Source of the DNA: Shinisaurus crocodilurus | Lineage: Eukaryota; Chordata; Lepidosauria; Squamata; Shinisauridae | NCBI GenBank assembly: GCA_021292165.1 | Contig: CM037885.1 | Location: forward strand, 8,241,042 to 8,305,041 | Direction: 5' to 3' | Length of the DNA: 64,000 nt | In this document: positions 9,940-20,679 of the stretch, piece after piece | Layout of the letters: every line of letters starts with the position of its first letter | How positions within the stretch are numbered: position 1 is the stretch's first letter | Program-made: the position numbers and the translations under genes | The notes under the pieces: model-generated | What the model was told of the DNA's origin: nothing | The model's input: the letters and a program-made list of their open reading frames with translations, nothing else | Databases searched by the model: none

Positions 9940-10190
9940 GAGCCAGTGGTGGGGCGTAGTGGTGAGAGTGTGGCCTGGGGACTCGGGGAGATCTGGGTTC
10001 TGGTCCCCCGCTCAGCCAGGGGACTCACCTGGAGACTTGGGGCAGTTCACTGACTCTCAGCCTAACCTACCTCAACAGGGATTGTTGTGAGGATAAAAGG
10101 GAGAGGAGGAGGAGTCACTGTAAGCCCACCCTTTGGGTTTCCTTGCAGGAAAAAAGGCGGGATATAAATATAATAAATAAATAAATAAAA
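9940..10190 (+). mobile_element. Sauria SINE
   Basis: tRNA-derived head ('gagccagtggtggggcgtag'), B-box-like 'gggttctggtcccc', the 'tgactctcagcctaacctac' body and a 'ggatataaatataataaata' tail. Family diagnostic of squamate genomes. Confidence 0.85.
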
Positions 10191-11787
10191 AATCCCCCTT
10201 GCAAAACCAACCCAGTGGTCTACTGATTGGGCCATTGTCTACCTTTTGTCCACTACTATCCTAGCCATTGTAAAATCTGCCATCTCTCTCTCTCTGCATG
10301 CTGGCTGTGGATTTGCAGAGATGCCAGCCTCTGTGTGTGCCCTTGAACCTGCATTGCAATGCACGAAGATCTTGTGGTGGAGTCTTTAGTACCTGATTGG
10401 TTGGGTTGATGATGTGATGTCATGGAATGTTCACAAACATTCTACCTTCTGAGAGGAACTTTGGAATGTTTGAGAGACAGCCCAGCTTTGTGAATTCAAG
10501 TGAAAGGCCAACTTGGCTGAGGATCGATCAGGGAAAGAAACCCCAAGCCCATACACAGATGTGTGGGCAGGAGGTAAACCAAGGATTGGAAAATGCAGCA
10601 AGAGGAAAACCAGAGAAGTAGGGAAGCCAAGGGGGTGTTGTAAGCGAGCTTACGAGAAGGCGATAGGGACTGGAAGAAGAAGAAGGAAGCTTAGGCAGTG
10701 AACTGGAACTTGCTTCAGAGGCAAAGGTCCTGAAGACAGCAAGCTAAAAGAAGCCCAGAGGTGGATGGACAAAGAAAGAAGGACGGGAAAAGATGTCTGA
10801 GAGCAGAAGGAAAGCTGGAAGACAGAAATGGCAGGAAGGAAAGAGAAGCATTGCCAGGAGCTGCAGAGGCAAGGAAGGCTGAAACCCACATTTTGATTGA
10901 TTTGAAATTGCCAGCGGCCATCCTTTTGGATGCAGCAGGCCTAACGCGAGTGCGAGGGTCGTGCCCACTGGTGGCAAACAGAGGCTGTGATCCCCCACCC
11001 GTGTTGCCCTGCAAGTACGTGCCAAGATGCCTGGCGATTGTGATGGCATCAACACAGGCGGAGGATGCTGCCAGGATGCGCACAGGGCAGGGTTGGGGCT
11101 AAGAACAATCTACCACCGAGTGAGTCTTGAGTGACGCACAGGAGGAGGAGAGAATTCTCTCCTGCTTGCCTCCAGAGGCCTTTGGCCGCAGCTGCTGCTG
11201 CTAGCCTGAGCTGCTGCCCAAGGTTCCCTTTCCAGGAGCTGGCCCCGACGGGCGGTGGGCTCTGCTGCAATCTAGGATCCATCTAGAAGAACACAGGTGG
11301 CAAGGACCAGGAGTGGAGGCGTTGCTTGGGCCCCTGCAGGCCCGACAATGCTCAGCCTGGCTCTTCTTCTGTGGGGGCTTGTCGGGAGTGGCACCCCTGT
11401 GCTGCCAGAGCTGTGCAGATGATGTTTAGAGTTGCCACTTAGGAATGGCCAAAAAAAGAAGACGCTGTTTCCATTTCTTCTGTGTACGGACTACTTTGAC
11501 AAGCCAGGATCAGTTACTCGTGAAGAGATGCATCCCCAAAGGGCCGTTAGCGCCTCTCTGCAGCTCTGCACTGGGAGTGACTGAACGAGCCAGGTGCAAT
11601 TCATGCAGAGACGTGGCAGAGCCTCCCCCCACCCCTGCCGCCCCAGTGGAGTCTGGATGAAAGAAGCCAAAGGGCCTGAGCTGATGTATCTCGTGCAGAG
11701 AGACAACAGGCACACCCTCCTGGAGGAGGGCGTCTTGTTTGCGCATGCCCTTTGCAGGAATCATGGACTTATTTCTCAAATAGCAGT
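10191..11787 (+). other. No recognised gene; longest repeat-poor stretch left of 12 kb
   Basis: Purine-rich from about 10,600 to 10,900; open frames on both strands are low-complexity (Glu/Lys/Arg or Ser/Leu) and have no family resemblance. No convincing splice pair or polyadenylation signal. Confidence 0.35.
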
Positions 11788-11856
11788 AGGCTGGCTGGGG
11801 GATGCTGGGAGTTGTAGTCCAACACATCTGGAGGGTGCCAGGTTGGGGAAAGCTAA
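11788..11856. repeat. Hairpin MITE, half copy
   Basis: Right arm of the older hairpin family: gctgggagttgtagtccaac then acatctggagggtgccagg. Confidence 0.6.
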
Positions 11857-12319
11857 GCCACAGCCATGCTTTTTTACACGTTTTATCTAAGGGGCAGGTT
11901 GGAGTTGGGGACAGGGGAGCCCTGTCCTGTATCGTGGGTGCCTGCCCGGTCAGAGGAGGACCAGGATGGGCGAAAACGGCTGACGGACCTCCTTGGAAAG
12001 GGCTGTCTAAAGCCGAGACCAACCGCTGTGCAGCTGCGCAGTTTTCTGACCAGTGTTCTAGATTTTCCATCTTTCACAGAGGCTCCTCGGGGACCCTCAG
12101 CCTCTGGAAGACTCATACAGTGCTAATTAGAGCAATTCCTTCCTGCATGGTTCATCAGTCACAGCATCCTCCCTCACTTCCTTCCCCTTCCCTTTTGACA
12201 CATTAACTCCCTCCCTGTTCTTTCCCAAAGAATAACCAGGTATATATGCCTCCTTCCACTAATTCTGCCACAGGGGTGCCAACTTTCTTAGTGGCCCTGG
12301 CTCCTGGTCCTGGGCCTTT

Positions 12320-12570
12320 TAAAAGCAAAGTGATCTGCAGAGATTGCAACAAAGGGTCCTGCGGCACCTTCAAAACTTAACACATTTACAATGGCATCAG
12401 CTTCTGTGGACCACGACGGTCCATCCACTTCACCAGAGGCATGAAGTGTTCTCCTGAATTTCAGGTCTATGTACACACATGGTTGAGGGGTGGGGTGCGT
12501 AGGATTGTAAACAGGATGGAGGTAAATGACATGCAGAAAGTATTGACGGTGACAATTGCGTTATTAACGA
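12320..12570 (-). mobile_element. Penelope-like element tail (inverted partner of 14140-14345)
   Basis: On the - strand: ggtgaagtggatggaccg ... gtggtccacagaagctgatg, followed by the 'ggtgccgcaggaccc' block. This matches the terminal sequence common to reptile Penelope-like elements, which carry hammerhead ribozymes (family knowledge). The copy at 14140-14345 is in the opposite orientation. Confidence 0.45.
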
Positions 12571-12821
12571 GAGCCAGTGTGGCGTAGTGGTTAGAGTGTT
12601 GGACTGGGACTCGGGAGATCCGGGTTCGAGTCCCCACTCGGCCATGAAACTCACTGGGTGACTTTGGGCCAGTCACTGACTCTCAGCCTAACCTACCTCA
12701 CAGGGTTGTTGTGAGGGTTAAATGGAGAGGAGGAGGAGGAGGATTATGTAAGCCGCCTTGGGTTCCTTGCAGGAAAAAAGGTGGGGTATAAATATAATAA
12801 ATAAATAAATAAATAAATAAC
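12571..12821 (+). mobile_element. Sauria SINE, well preserved
   Basis: Starts gagccagtgtggcgtagtgg, with an intact B box (gggttcgagtcccc) and the tail 'aatataataaataaataaat'. It sits inside the Penelope-like element pair. Confidence 0.92.
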
Positions 12822-12906
12822 AGTGTCCATTCACGAAACAGTTGTAGCTGATGACACAGACATCCAGCACTGGATGAGCCGATTAACACGTGTAGTGTGA
12901 TTTAAA

Positions 12907-12931
12907 ACACACACACACACACACACACACA
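12907..12931 (+). repeat. (AC)n microsatellite
   Basis: Dinucleotide run. Confidence 0.95.
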
Positions 12932-13057
12932 ACACCTTTATCCCGATTCAACCCTCTGGAGATTGAATTGAAGCTCTTGATGAATTGTAACTTAGTCTGC
13001 AGAGGATTATATCATCAGAAAGGTTTCTTTAAAAATAAATAAATCACTATGCACATT

Positions 13058-14138
13058 TATTTGTTTGTTTGTTCCATTTATGGATCGCCCATCTGGCCGG
13101 CAACCCGGCCACTCTGGGCGATGTACAACATAATAAATACAGAATAAAATACATTTAAAACCGTATAAAATTTTAAAATCTTAGCCCACCCCATATTCCG
13201 GCCTGAACAGCCATGTTTTTAGTGAGCGGCGGAAGCTCAGCAGAGAGGGGGGCATGGCGGAGGTCACTGGGGAGAGAGTTCCACAGTATGGGGGCTGCCA
13301 CAGAAAGGCCCTCTTCCTAGTCCCCACCAGTCTAGCTGCTCTGGCTGAAGGGACAAGGAGAAGGCCGTCTGTGGCAGATCTTGTTGAGCGGCCTACTTGG
13401 TGTTGCTGGAGACACTCCTTGAGATAAACTGGACCGGAGTCGTATAGGGTTTTAAAGGTCAAGACCCAACACCTTGAATTCGGCTCGGCAAGCAACTGGT
13501 AGCCAGTGCAGCTCCTTGAGCACTGGAGTGATGTGATCCCGGTGGCGGCTGCCTTTAACCAGGCGAGCCGCTGTGTTCTGTTCCAGCTGTAGCTTCCGAA
13601 CCATCTTCCAGGGTAACCCCACGTAGAATGCATTACAGTAGTCTAGGTGAGAGGGGACCAAGGCATGAACCACTGATGGGAGCAGGTGATTAGGAAGGTA
13701 GGGGCGCAGCTGCCGTATCAGATGGAGTTGATACAGTGCCGCCCGGCTCACAGCTGACACCTGAGCCTCCATGGACAGCTGGGAGTCTAGAATGACCCCC
13801 AAGCTGTGAACCTGGTCCTTCAGGGGCAAATGTACCCCATTCAGCACCAGGTCAACATCCCCTAACCTCCCCTTGTCCCCCACCAGAAGTACCTCGGTCT
13901 TGTCGGGGTTCAGTTTCAGCATGTTCCTTCCCATCCAGCCACCCACTGACTCCAGGCATTTGGACAGGGTCTCAACGGCCAACCTTGGTGAGGACTTGAA
14001 GGAGAGGTAGAGCTGCGTGTCATCCGCATACTGATGGCACCGCACCCCAAACCTCCTGATGATAGCTCCCAGCGGCTTTAGGTAGAATTGGCCTATGTTT
14101 GTTATCAGCATTTTGTGGATGTCCACTGTTAGCTGCAT
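13058..14138 (-). mobile_element. L2-like LINE, 3' part of reverse transcriptase and 3' UTR
   Basis: Bases 14138-13452 on the - strand are open for 228 codons. They contain the reverse-transcriptase core YADDTQLY, followed by KTEVLLVG, a LGVILDSQLSMEAQV block and SHLDYCNAFYVGLP, the conserved CR1/L2 order from RT palm to thumb. The 3' UTR follows and ends at about 13,058 with short A/T-rich tandem units. The 5' endonuclease half is missing. The open frame suggests a fairly young insertion. A matching 3' end lies at 63545-63740. Confidence 0.85.
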
Positions 14139-14139
14139 G

Positions 14140-14345
14140 ATTGTCCATCACTGTCAGTACTTTCTGCATCTCGTTTCTCTCCAATCTCACTGTTTACAAT
14201 CTCCACTTCCAACCATGTGTGTGTATATACTTGTAACTCCGGGTAACCCTTCAGTCATTTGATGAAATGGCCTGTAGTCCACAAAAGCTGATGCCACGTC
14301 TTTACGGTGCCACAAATCTCTTTGTTGTTCTGCTGCAACTGCTTA
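14140..14345 (+). mobile_element. Penelope-like element tail, + orientation
   Basis: Shares 'tttctgcat', 'gatgaaatggcctgtagtcc', 'acaaaagctgatgccac' and 'ctttgttgttctgctgcaac' with the reverse complement of 12320-12570. The two flank the LINE at 13058-14138 in inverted orientation. Confidence 0.45.
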
Positions 14346-15149
14346 ACAGGCTAATCCTCTGGAAACAGGCTGCGGATATTAGCTGGTGACCATGCTTATC
14401 TCTACGATGGGGAATGTTTCAACCTGCCGGTTTCTACAGGTCATGCTTTGGCATAAGGGCACAGGAGCAGGCCTGATTGGTGGTTAGCAACCAGACTATC
14501 ATCTCTCCCTTAATAAAATAGCTTCAGAGGGTTCAAAGGCTTCACCTGTTTTATCCCGGTCATCATTATGATAACCTTGTGAGGTGGGTTAATATTATTA
14601 TGCCCAAATTGAAGATTTCAGGTTGGGTGTTGTTTTGTGACAGAGCGATCGTGCCTTTTGGAAGGATACGTTGTTTGTGAAGCAGATGATCCTTGCATCA
14701 AGAAGTTTCCTGGCTTGTTCACAGATCATATCCTTAGCTACAGTCAATATCTCGCCTTCCCTCGAAAAGAAAACATACGATCGTGTTTGGAATAAAACAA
14801 AACCCAAGTCTGAACTTTCCCTGAATGTTGATTTTTGTTGTCGTCGTTATAACAAAAAACAAAATTGCTTCTTTGTCTTTGGGGATGGAGGGGGGAAAAA
14901 ACCCACTATTAATACACTTGGCACTTTGAGAAGGAAGGATAAGGGTGTGGCAGTGTGTGCTTGGCTGGACTTCTGCAAGGATTTGAAGCAGCCACGGTTG
15001 TTGGAGGGGACGAAGGAATACTGGACGATGCCTCTCCTACCAGGTCAACGTCAAACTCCTCCTCATCCACCTAGCCCAGTACTGCTGCCGCCTCGCACTG
15101 ACAGCGATTCTTCGGCACTGAGAGAGATTGGGACCCGATAAGCCTCACT
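14346..15149 (+). other. No gene recognised
   Basis: Unremarkable AT-rich, then mixed sequence. One + frame (14671-15141) is long but has no recognisable domain and no exon signals. Confidence 0.35.
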
Positions 15150-15790
15150 GCGTAGCAAGCTACCCAGTGTGGCTTATAAACCACCTTACTCAAAATGCGC
15201 CCGACAGATGATTGCGTGGGGTCGTCTCCCCCTCCTTCCCCCTTCTCCCCCTCGGTCCTCCTGCAGGTATCCCAGGGGACCCCACGGGAGCACTGGGGTT
15301 TCTCCTGGGGGGAGGGGAGGGAAGAGCTGTGATCAGGTCAGCCAGCAGTCAAGCTGGCTGAAGCAATCTCTGCCCCACACCGCGACTCGCCGTCTGTTAG
15401 GTGCAGGGTGGGGGGAGCTGCGGTCATTTCAGTGGGTGGGGGGGCAAAGAGGTGTTCCCTGCGGCTGGCTCAAGAGGTCTCCTCTAGAGCCAGTGCCATG
15501 GCATGTGCCCGCCCCCCCCCGCCATCACCGCACGGAGCCCCATTGGGATTCTGCATGGCAGTGGGGAGGGAGGCAGAGAGGCGGTCCCAGACCCTGGCTC
15601 TTGAGGCGGTTTGGATGACAGTGCAACCCACTGTGGGTCAAACAAACCCTACTGCAAGCCATAACTTGTCAGGGTGGCTTATATAAGCCTAGGATAAGCC
15701 ACTCTGACAAACCCATTGTGAGTTTGCATGCACCGCAACCCACTGTGGCTTATAAGCCACGGTGGGTTGTCATGTCGTGCAAACCCAGTC
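15150..15790. repeat. Composite TIR element, 'gtggcttataagccac' family
   Basis: Ends carry 'gtgtggcttataaaccacc' (15166) and 'ctgtggcttataagccacgg' (15742), with 'tcatgtcgtgcaaaccc' at the right edge. The GC-rich interior (15230-15610) is unrelated to the ends, as in a MITE that acquired foreign sequence. Similar end motifs appear at 60165-60375. Confidence 0.45.
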
Positions 15791-15863
15791 AGAGAGAGAG
15801 AGATGGGTTTTTCCTACCTAAGGTGGCCACGCATCCTCCTTTGCAGAGGACCATCCTCTATTA

Positions 15864-16168
15864 CAGGGCTGTCCAACCTTGGGTCTCCAGATGTTGCTGG
15901 CCTACAGCTCCCAGCATACCCAGCCAGGGCCGGTGCAAGGCAGTTTGGTGCCCTAGGCAAGATCAGATATTTAGCACCCCCCTCTTCCCACTTGAGCCCT
16001 CCCTCCCTCCAGCCCTATGCTCCTGGTGCCCCCTTTAGCCCGGCGCCCTAGGCAGCCGCCTAGTTGGCCTAATGGTAGCACCGGCCCTGTACCCAGCCAG
16101 CAAGCTGGCTGGGTATGCTGGGAGCTGTAGGCCAGCAACATCTGGGGACCCAAGGTTGGAGAGCCCTG
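15864..16168. mobile_element. hAT-type hairpin MITE, interrupted by a younger hAT MITE
   Basis: TIR CAGGGCTGTCCAACCTTGGG, a diverged relative of the CAGTGTTCTCC hairpins. The exact 8-bp target duplication ctctatta is at 15856-15863 and 16169-16176. The interior is split by the element at 15925-16089. Confidence 0.85.
15925..16089. mobile_element. 165-bp hAT MITE (CAGGGCCGGTGC TIR) nested in the hairpin
   Basis: Begins cagggccggtgcaaggcag and ends gtagcaccggccctg. It is flanked by an exact 8-bp duplication tacccagc (15917-15924 and 16090-16097) created inside the older hairpin. Same family as 17261-17884. Confidence 0.92.
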
Positions 16169-16358
16169 CTCTATTAGAAGGGCCATCCTGTCCAATTCCA
16201 GTTTAAAGATGAAGAACCTGAAGAGCTGCTGCTCATCACTAGTTAGCACCTGGACAGCCGACCGAACAGGTGGGCACACACAGGTCAACTGGTCACAGTC
16301 TCCTGCACTATGGCAAGATGTACTCTTTTTTATTATTTCTAGGTTTGCATCTATACAT

Positions 16359-16622
16359 ATATGGTAATACCTTGGATTGCAAGTAACTTGGTCTGAGAGC
16401 GTTTTGCAAGGCAAGCAATTTTTTAAAATAAATTTTGACTTGATAAATGAGCGACGTCTTGCAAACACTGTAGGGATGTAACCGCTTGCCTTGAGCGGGC
16501 GTAGCTGGCCGAAATCGGCCCCGCTCATGCCCGCCAGAGACTCGCTTTGATATAAGAGTGTTTTGGATTACAAGCACGGTTCCGGAACAAATTATGCTTG
16601 CAATCCAAGGTATTATACTGTA
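16359..16622. mobile_element. Tigger-like MITE, variant with foreign core
   Basis: Ends match 'gtaataccttggattgcaag' and its inverted copy 'cttgcaatccaaggtatta', as at 45571, but the central part (about 16470-16550) differs from other copies and is GC-rich. Confidence 0.7.
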
Positions 16623-17252
16623 CATATAAATCAGCATAGGCACATTTTGTACCAATTGCCCTCTTTTTCCGGTGATGCATTTCCCCTTTGGGGCGATGCA
16701 TGTAATCCTACCTCTGCGTACCTGTTCCTTCGTGAACTGGAGAGATGCCTGCCTTTGCCCGTGGAGCATTTCTGAGTGCAAAGCGTGTGCACTCTGGCAC
16801 CTCCCAGGGGGTATCCTGCAGCAGACTGTAGAGCCGCCAAATGTCTTATAGAGTCGGTGGCATGGGAGGGAGGCACTGGAAAGGACACTGTCGTGTGGTA
16901 ACCGGATCAGATGCCAGCTGTCTTCCCCAGCTGCGGATGTCTCTTTTCCTGCCTTCTTGCTCCCTGCAGGACCTGCGGGTGGCCAGGGCTTGTGTGTGGG
17001 CTTAAGAAAGCAGTGTAGATGGGGTGTGTGTGTCTCCACTCTGCTCCTGCTGAAGTCAGTCTGACCCCCTGCCAGAAGGACAAGGGTCACTGCCTGGAAA
17101 TAGGAACTGGGGGGGGGGTGAGGAGAGAGAAAGGGGGGCATACGTGGAAAACAAGCGCTATGTGGAGGTGGGGCAGAATTATAGAAATTTTGGGCAGATT
17201 CATTTGAAGCATGGCCTCGCTTGCTCCAGTGCTGTTGTTCAGCCCTGGTGCA
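16623..17252 (+). other. No gene recognised
   Basis: No repeat termini or exon signals I can name; G run at 17111-17119. Confidence 0.3.
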
Positions 17253-17260
17253 AGGCCGGC

Positions 17261-17884
17261 CAGGGCCGGCGCTATCACTAGGCAAACTAGGCGGCTGCCT
17301 AGAGCGCACGGCTAAAGGGGGGCGCAGAAGCAGCTCCACGCGCACCCCTTTAATTCTCTGCCGGGAGTCCGGGACAGCCGATTGGTGGCACAGCCACCAC
17401 CACCATCACCACCACCTCCCCCCAGGCCCCACCCCCGTCGGAAGCCGCCTGAGCCTCGAAGCACATTGCTTGTCACCCGTGCTGACATGCGGGCGGGCGG
17501 GAGGCTGCGGGACTGCTGCGCTCGGTCTCCCGCCACGCCGCTGGCTCCGTTGCTCCCTCACCAGGTCCTAGCGCTCCCAGAGAGACGCCCCCAGGGACTG
17601 CCAGCAGCAGCAGCAGCAGCTTAGCTACCGAGGACATCCGCCTTGTAAGGCGAGGCCGGCTTGGCAGCGGGGAAAGCGGCTGGCTGCCTGGAAATGGGTC
17701 CCGGAAGCGGCGACGCCTCCAGGCCCGCAGAGGGCTGCTGGCCCCAGTGGCGTGGCCAGGGGGGGGGCGCTGGGCGAGCAGGCGTTTCCCGGCTGCTTTG
17801 CTCCAGAGCCCCCCCCCCGGCACGAGAGGGGGCGCGCTAAATATAATTTTGCCTAGGGCGCCAAACTGCCTTGCACCGGTCCTG
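17261..17884. mobile_element. 624-bp hAT element (CAGGGCCGG family) with CpG-rich cargo
   Basis: Termini cagggccggcgct and ccttgcaccggtcctg, with the exact 8-bp duplication aggccggc (17253-17260 and 17885-17892). Subterminal 'aggcggctgcctag' matches the 165-bp copy at 15925, but about 480 bp of GC- and CpG-rich sequence lies between the ends, including a His-codon-like cac repeat (17396-17419) and a cag run (17600-17621). No transposase is visible. The frames in the cargo show no family resemblance. Confidence 0.88.
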
Positions 17885-18119
17885 AGGCCGGCTCGACCAT
17901 TAGGTGGAGTGAGGTGCCTGCTTTGAGCCAGAGCAGGGCTGAGAACTCGGAGGACGGAGCTGTGTGTGCCGTGCGGCCTGTCCCGTGGGGGTCGGGCTGG
18001 ACCGAGACAAACCTGAGGAAAGTAGGAAGGGCCTCTGGGTTCAGGGGTGCTCTTGAGCCCCGGAACGTCTCTTTCAAGGAATGCTGGGGCTTTGTCCGAA
18101 GCTCTCCATTAGCCGAAGC

Positions 18120-18430
18120 TCTCTGGGATGGTTTACAATAGTTAAAATCATAAAATACAATATAAAATATAAAATTTAAAACCACAGGTTAAAAACAAAC
18201 CGCAGAGCTAGCAGCAGCAGTTACAATAAAGGAATTAAAAACAATTACAAGATTAAAATGATTAAGATGATTAAAATGCCTGGGAGAACAGAAAGGTCTT
18301 CACCTGGCGCCGGAAAGAATACAAAGTAGGCGCCAGGCAAACCTCTTTGGGGAGCTCATTCCACAACCGGGGTGCCACAGCAGAAAAGGCCCTCCCCCTG
18401 GTAGCCACCTGCCTCACTTCCTTTGCAGGG
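18120..18430 (-). mobile_element. L2-like LINE 3' fragment
   Basis: On the - strand: the 'aaggccttttctgctgtggc' block, 'gaatgagctccccaaagag', and an A-rich 3' UTR. Part of the same broad family as 36050 and 47787. Confidence 0.7.
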
Positions 18431-18710
18431 CTCTTCGGGGCCCCTCATTCCTTTGTGAGCTTTATGGGGGCTACCCATGCTGCTCCGTGGCAGTGAACCT
18501 ATTTTAGGGACGGCATTCAGCACCACGGACAGCTCCCGTAAAGCTCAGAATAGACGCTGCAATGGATGAGGAGCGCCAGGCCGCCCCTGCCACCAGGATC
18601 CCTCAGATCAGTGTGGTTTATCCTGTTCAGTATGATGTAGAAGCCAAAACAATCCTATTAATCATACATTTGCCATTGCTTTGCCATTGCTTAACACACA
18701 GCATCCTAGT
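18431..18710 (+). other. No feature recognised
   Basis: Unrecognised sequence between two LINE fragments. Confidence 0.3.
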
Positions 18711-19040
18711 TCATAGAAGAATCATAGAAAAGTAGAGTTGGAGGGGGCCTATAAGGCCATCGAGTCCAACCCCCTGCTCAATGCAGGAATCCAGGTCAAA
18801 GCATCCCTGACAGATGGCTGTCCAGCTGCACCTTGAATGCCTCCAGAGTGGGAGAGCCCACCACCTCCCTAGGTAGTTGCTTCCATTGTCTTATTGCTCC
18901 AACAGTCAAGAATTTTTTCCTGATGTTTAGGTGGAATCTGGGTTCCTGTAACTTGAGCCCATTATTCCGTGTCCTGCAAACTGGGATGATCGAGAAGAGA
19001 TCCTGGCCCTCCTCTGTGTGACAACCCTTTAATGATTCTC
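18711..19040 (-). mobile_element. CR1 LINE 3' UTR
   Basis: Longest CR1 3' end in the window. It includes the 'agaatcatagaaaagtagag' terminus, 'gtccaaccccctgctcaatg' and a further 230 bases (ttgaatgcctccagagtggg ... tgatcgagaagagatcctgg), so it is genuine CR1 and not a CR1-tailed SINE. Confidence 0.85.
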
Positions 19041-19485
19041 ATTTTATTTCTTACCATTTCTTAAATTATTATTCTCCCCCCCCCCCAGGAGGCCTGCTTG
19101 CTGCAAAGCGAAGGACTTCCCTGCAGCACCGTCTTTATTTGGGTTCAGAAGAGTGCTTTTTTGTGTGTTTGGGAGCTCAGCCCCGCCACGTACACACACC
19201 TCTGCCTTGCACTTTAGATCCTGGGCTTTTCTTTGGGTCTTGCCCCTTTGCCTTTCGGGAAAGGAGTGTTCTGTGGCTGGACATGCCCACTGACTGTTGA
19301 TGCTGATTGTGCCGGGAGATTTAGGATCCAATCTGTGTGCTAACAGATGCCTGGAATTCCACACACAGACCTTAACAGATCTCACCCCCCCACTTTGCGC
19401 AGCGTGTAGCGTCAGATCCAGCCTCGCCAGCCCAGCCTGCCCCTGTAATGACGACACTTGCTTCCAGCTTCCCCGTTGCAGATTA
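19041..19485 (+). other. No feature recognised
   Basis: C run at 19077-19087; otherwise nothing recognised. Confidence 0.3.
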
Positions 19486-19489
19486 ATCC

Positions 19490-19930
19490 ATGGAGTCAGG
19501 AAACACTCTGGAACACCACAGGTTCTAATTCTACCTGTTTATTTACTTATCAAAGTTCGACAGAGTATACATTTCCTAGTTACAGTCCATGTGCAGAGTA
19601 TAAATGCATAGCAAGCATTAAGTCCAGTGGAGCAAGTTGAGCTTCACTCCACCTCAGCAAAGATGTTACATTGTTGCAGGAACAAAGGAAAAGAACGAGA
19701 GAGAGACAAGAAGAAGAAATCCTTCTCCTTAAAATGGCTTCTGTCTGAACAAGTTAGCACGTCATCAGAACATACAAACCATGCGACTAGCGCATTCCTT
19801 TCCCAGAGATCAGACTCTCATGCCTCTGAGAATAGACATTCTGTGTAGACACACTACAGACCTGTTTACAGAGCTACGCTGTACCTTCCATGTGTAAACA
19901 ATTGTGCTGCAGCTGGTAAAGTGATACATA
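19490..19930 (-). mobile_element. LTR-like segment (possible solo LTR)
   Basis: On the - strand it begins near TGTGATATGTATCAC and has 'aagtaaataaacagg' as a polyadenylation-like signal near its end, the layout of an LTR. I could not confirm terminal TG...CA with a matching duplication, and no internal retroviral or gypsy coding sequence is present. Confidence 0.35.
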
Positions 19931-20074
19931 TCACAACGCCCACCATGGCAGGCGCTTTGTGAGAGCGCCCACGCCGCTCTCCAAACTGCAGATGTGCCCA
20001 CCACCGACACGTTGGCCATGCGGGCTGAGAATCATGGCCGTTGCAGTCCTGACACCTCTGGAGGCTGCTCTACG

Positions 20075-20555
20075 GGGCCGTGGCTCAGTGGCACAGCCCC
20101 CGCTTTGCATGCAGAAGGTCCCAGGTTCAATCCCCCCCCCCAGCATGACGTTGGGAAAGACCCCTGGCTGAAACCCCAGAGAGCCGCTGCTAGCGAGACG
20201 TGGGCTCGTAGCCTGCGCGCAACCCGTCCTGTCGTGTGTCCCGCCAGCAAATTGGGCAGTGCATTGGTGCCCCCCCCACCTGCCTCAAAAGCAAACGGGT
20301 GGTTTGCCCCCAAACTTCAGCAGCAAACAGCTACGGATCCTTAAAAAGGGCACATTTTGCTTGCCTTCAAGCTGAACAAGGGTTTGAGCTTGAAAGCGAG
20401 TGGCAGGAGTACAACCCGTTGGGTGGGGAAAGGTCTGGGGAGGGGGGCAAGTGGCTCCTGGACCCCCTGAAGTTGCCCACCCCTGGTGTAAACAAGACTG
20501 AGATGGACTGACCAATGGCATGACTGGGTAAAAGGCAGCTTCCTGTGTTCCAATA
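20075..20555 (+). mobile_element. tRNA-derived SINE split by a later insertion
   Basis: The head (ggggccgtggctcagtggca, B box ggttcaatccc) runs to about 20195. The SINE resumes at about 20487 (gtgtaaacaagactgagatgg) through 'aaggcagcttcctgtgttcc'. The ~290 bp between ends in 'agttgcccacccctg', the inverted form of a CAGGGGTGGGCAACT hAT terminus. Confidence 0.65.
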
Positions 20556-20679
20556 AATGTGGTGGTGGTGGTGATGCCCAGTGGTAGGCACAGAGCAGGG
20601 TTGGGCAACTTGTGGCTGTCAAGGTTCTGCTACTGCAGGGACCCCTTAACCCAGGGTGGGAGCTTACTTGTGAGGGCCG

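Noticed and set aside
10427..11102. Possible gene in a purine-rich region
   Set aside because: Frames on both strands are low complexity with no splice structure.
13452..14138. 228-codon frame as a host gene
   Set aside because: It is LINE reverse transcriptase (YADD core followed by LINE-specific blocks).
17473..17823. - strand frame with a signal-peptide-like stretch (KLLLLLLAVPGG)
   Set aside because: The Leu run is the complement of a cag repeat inside the hAT cargo; no exon signals or family match.
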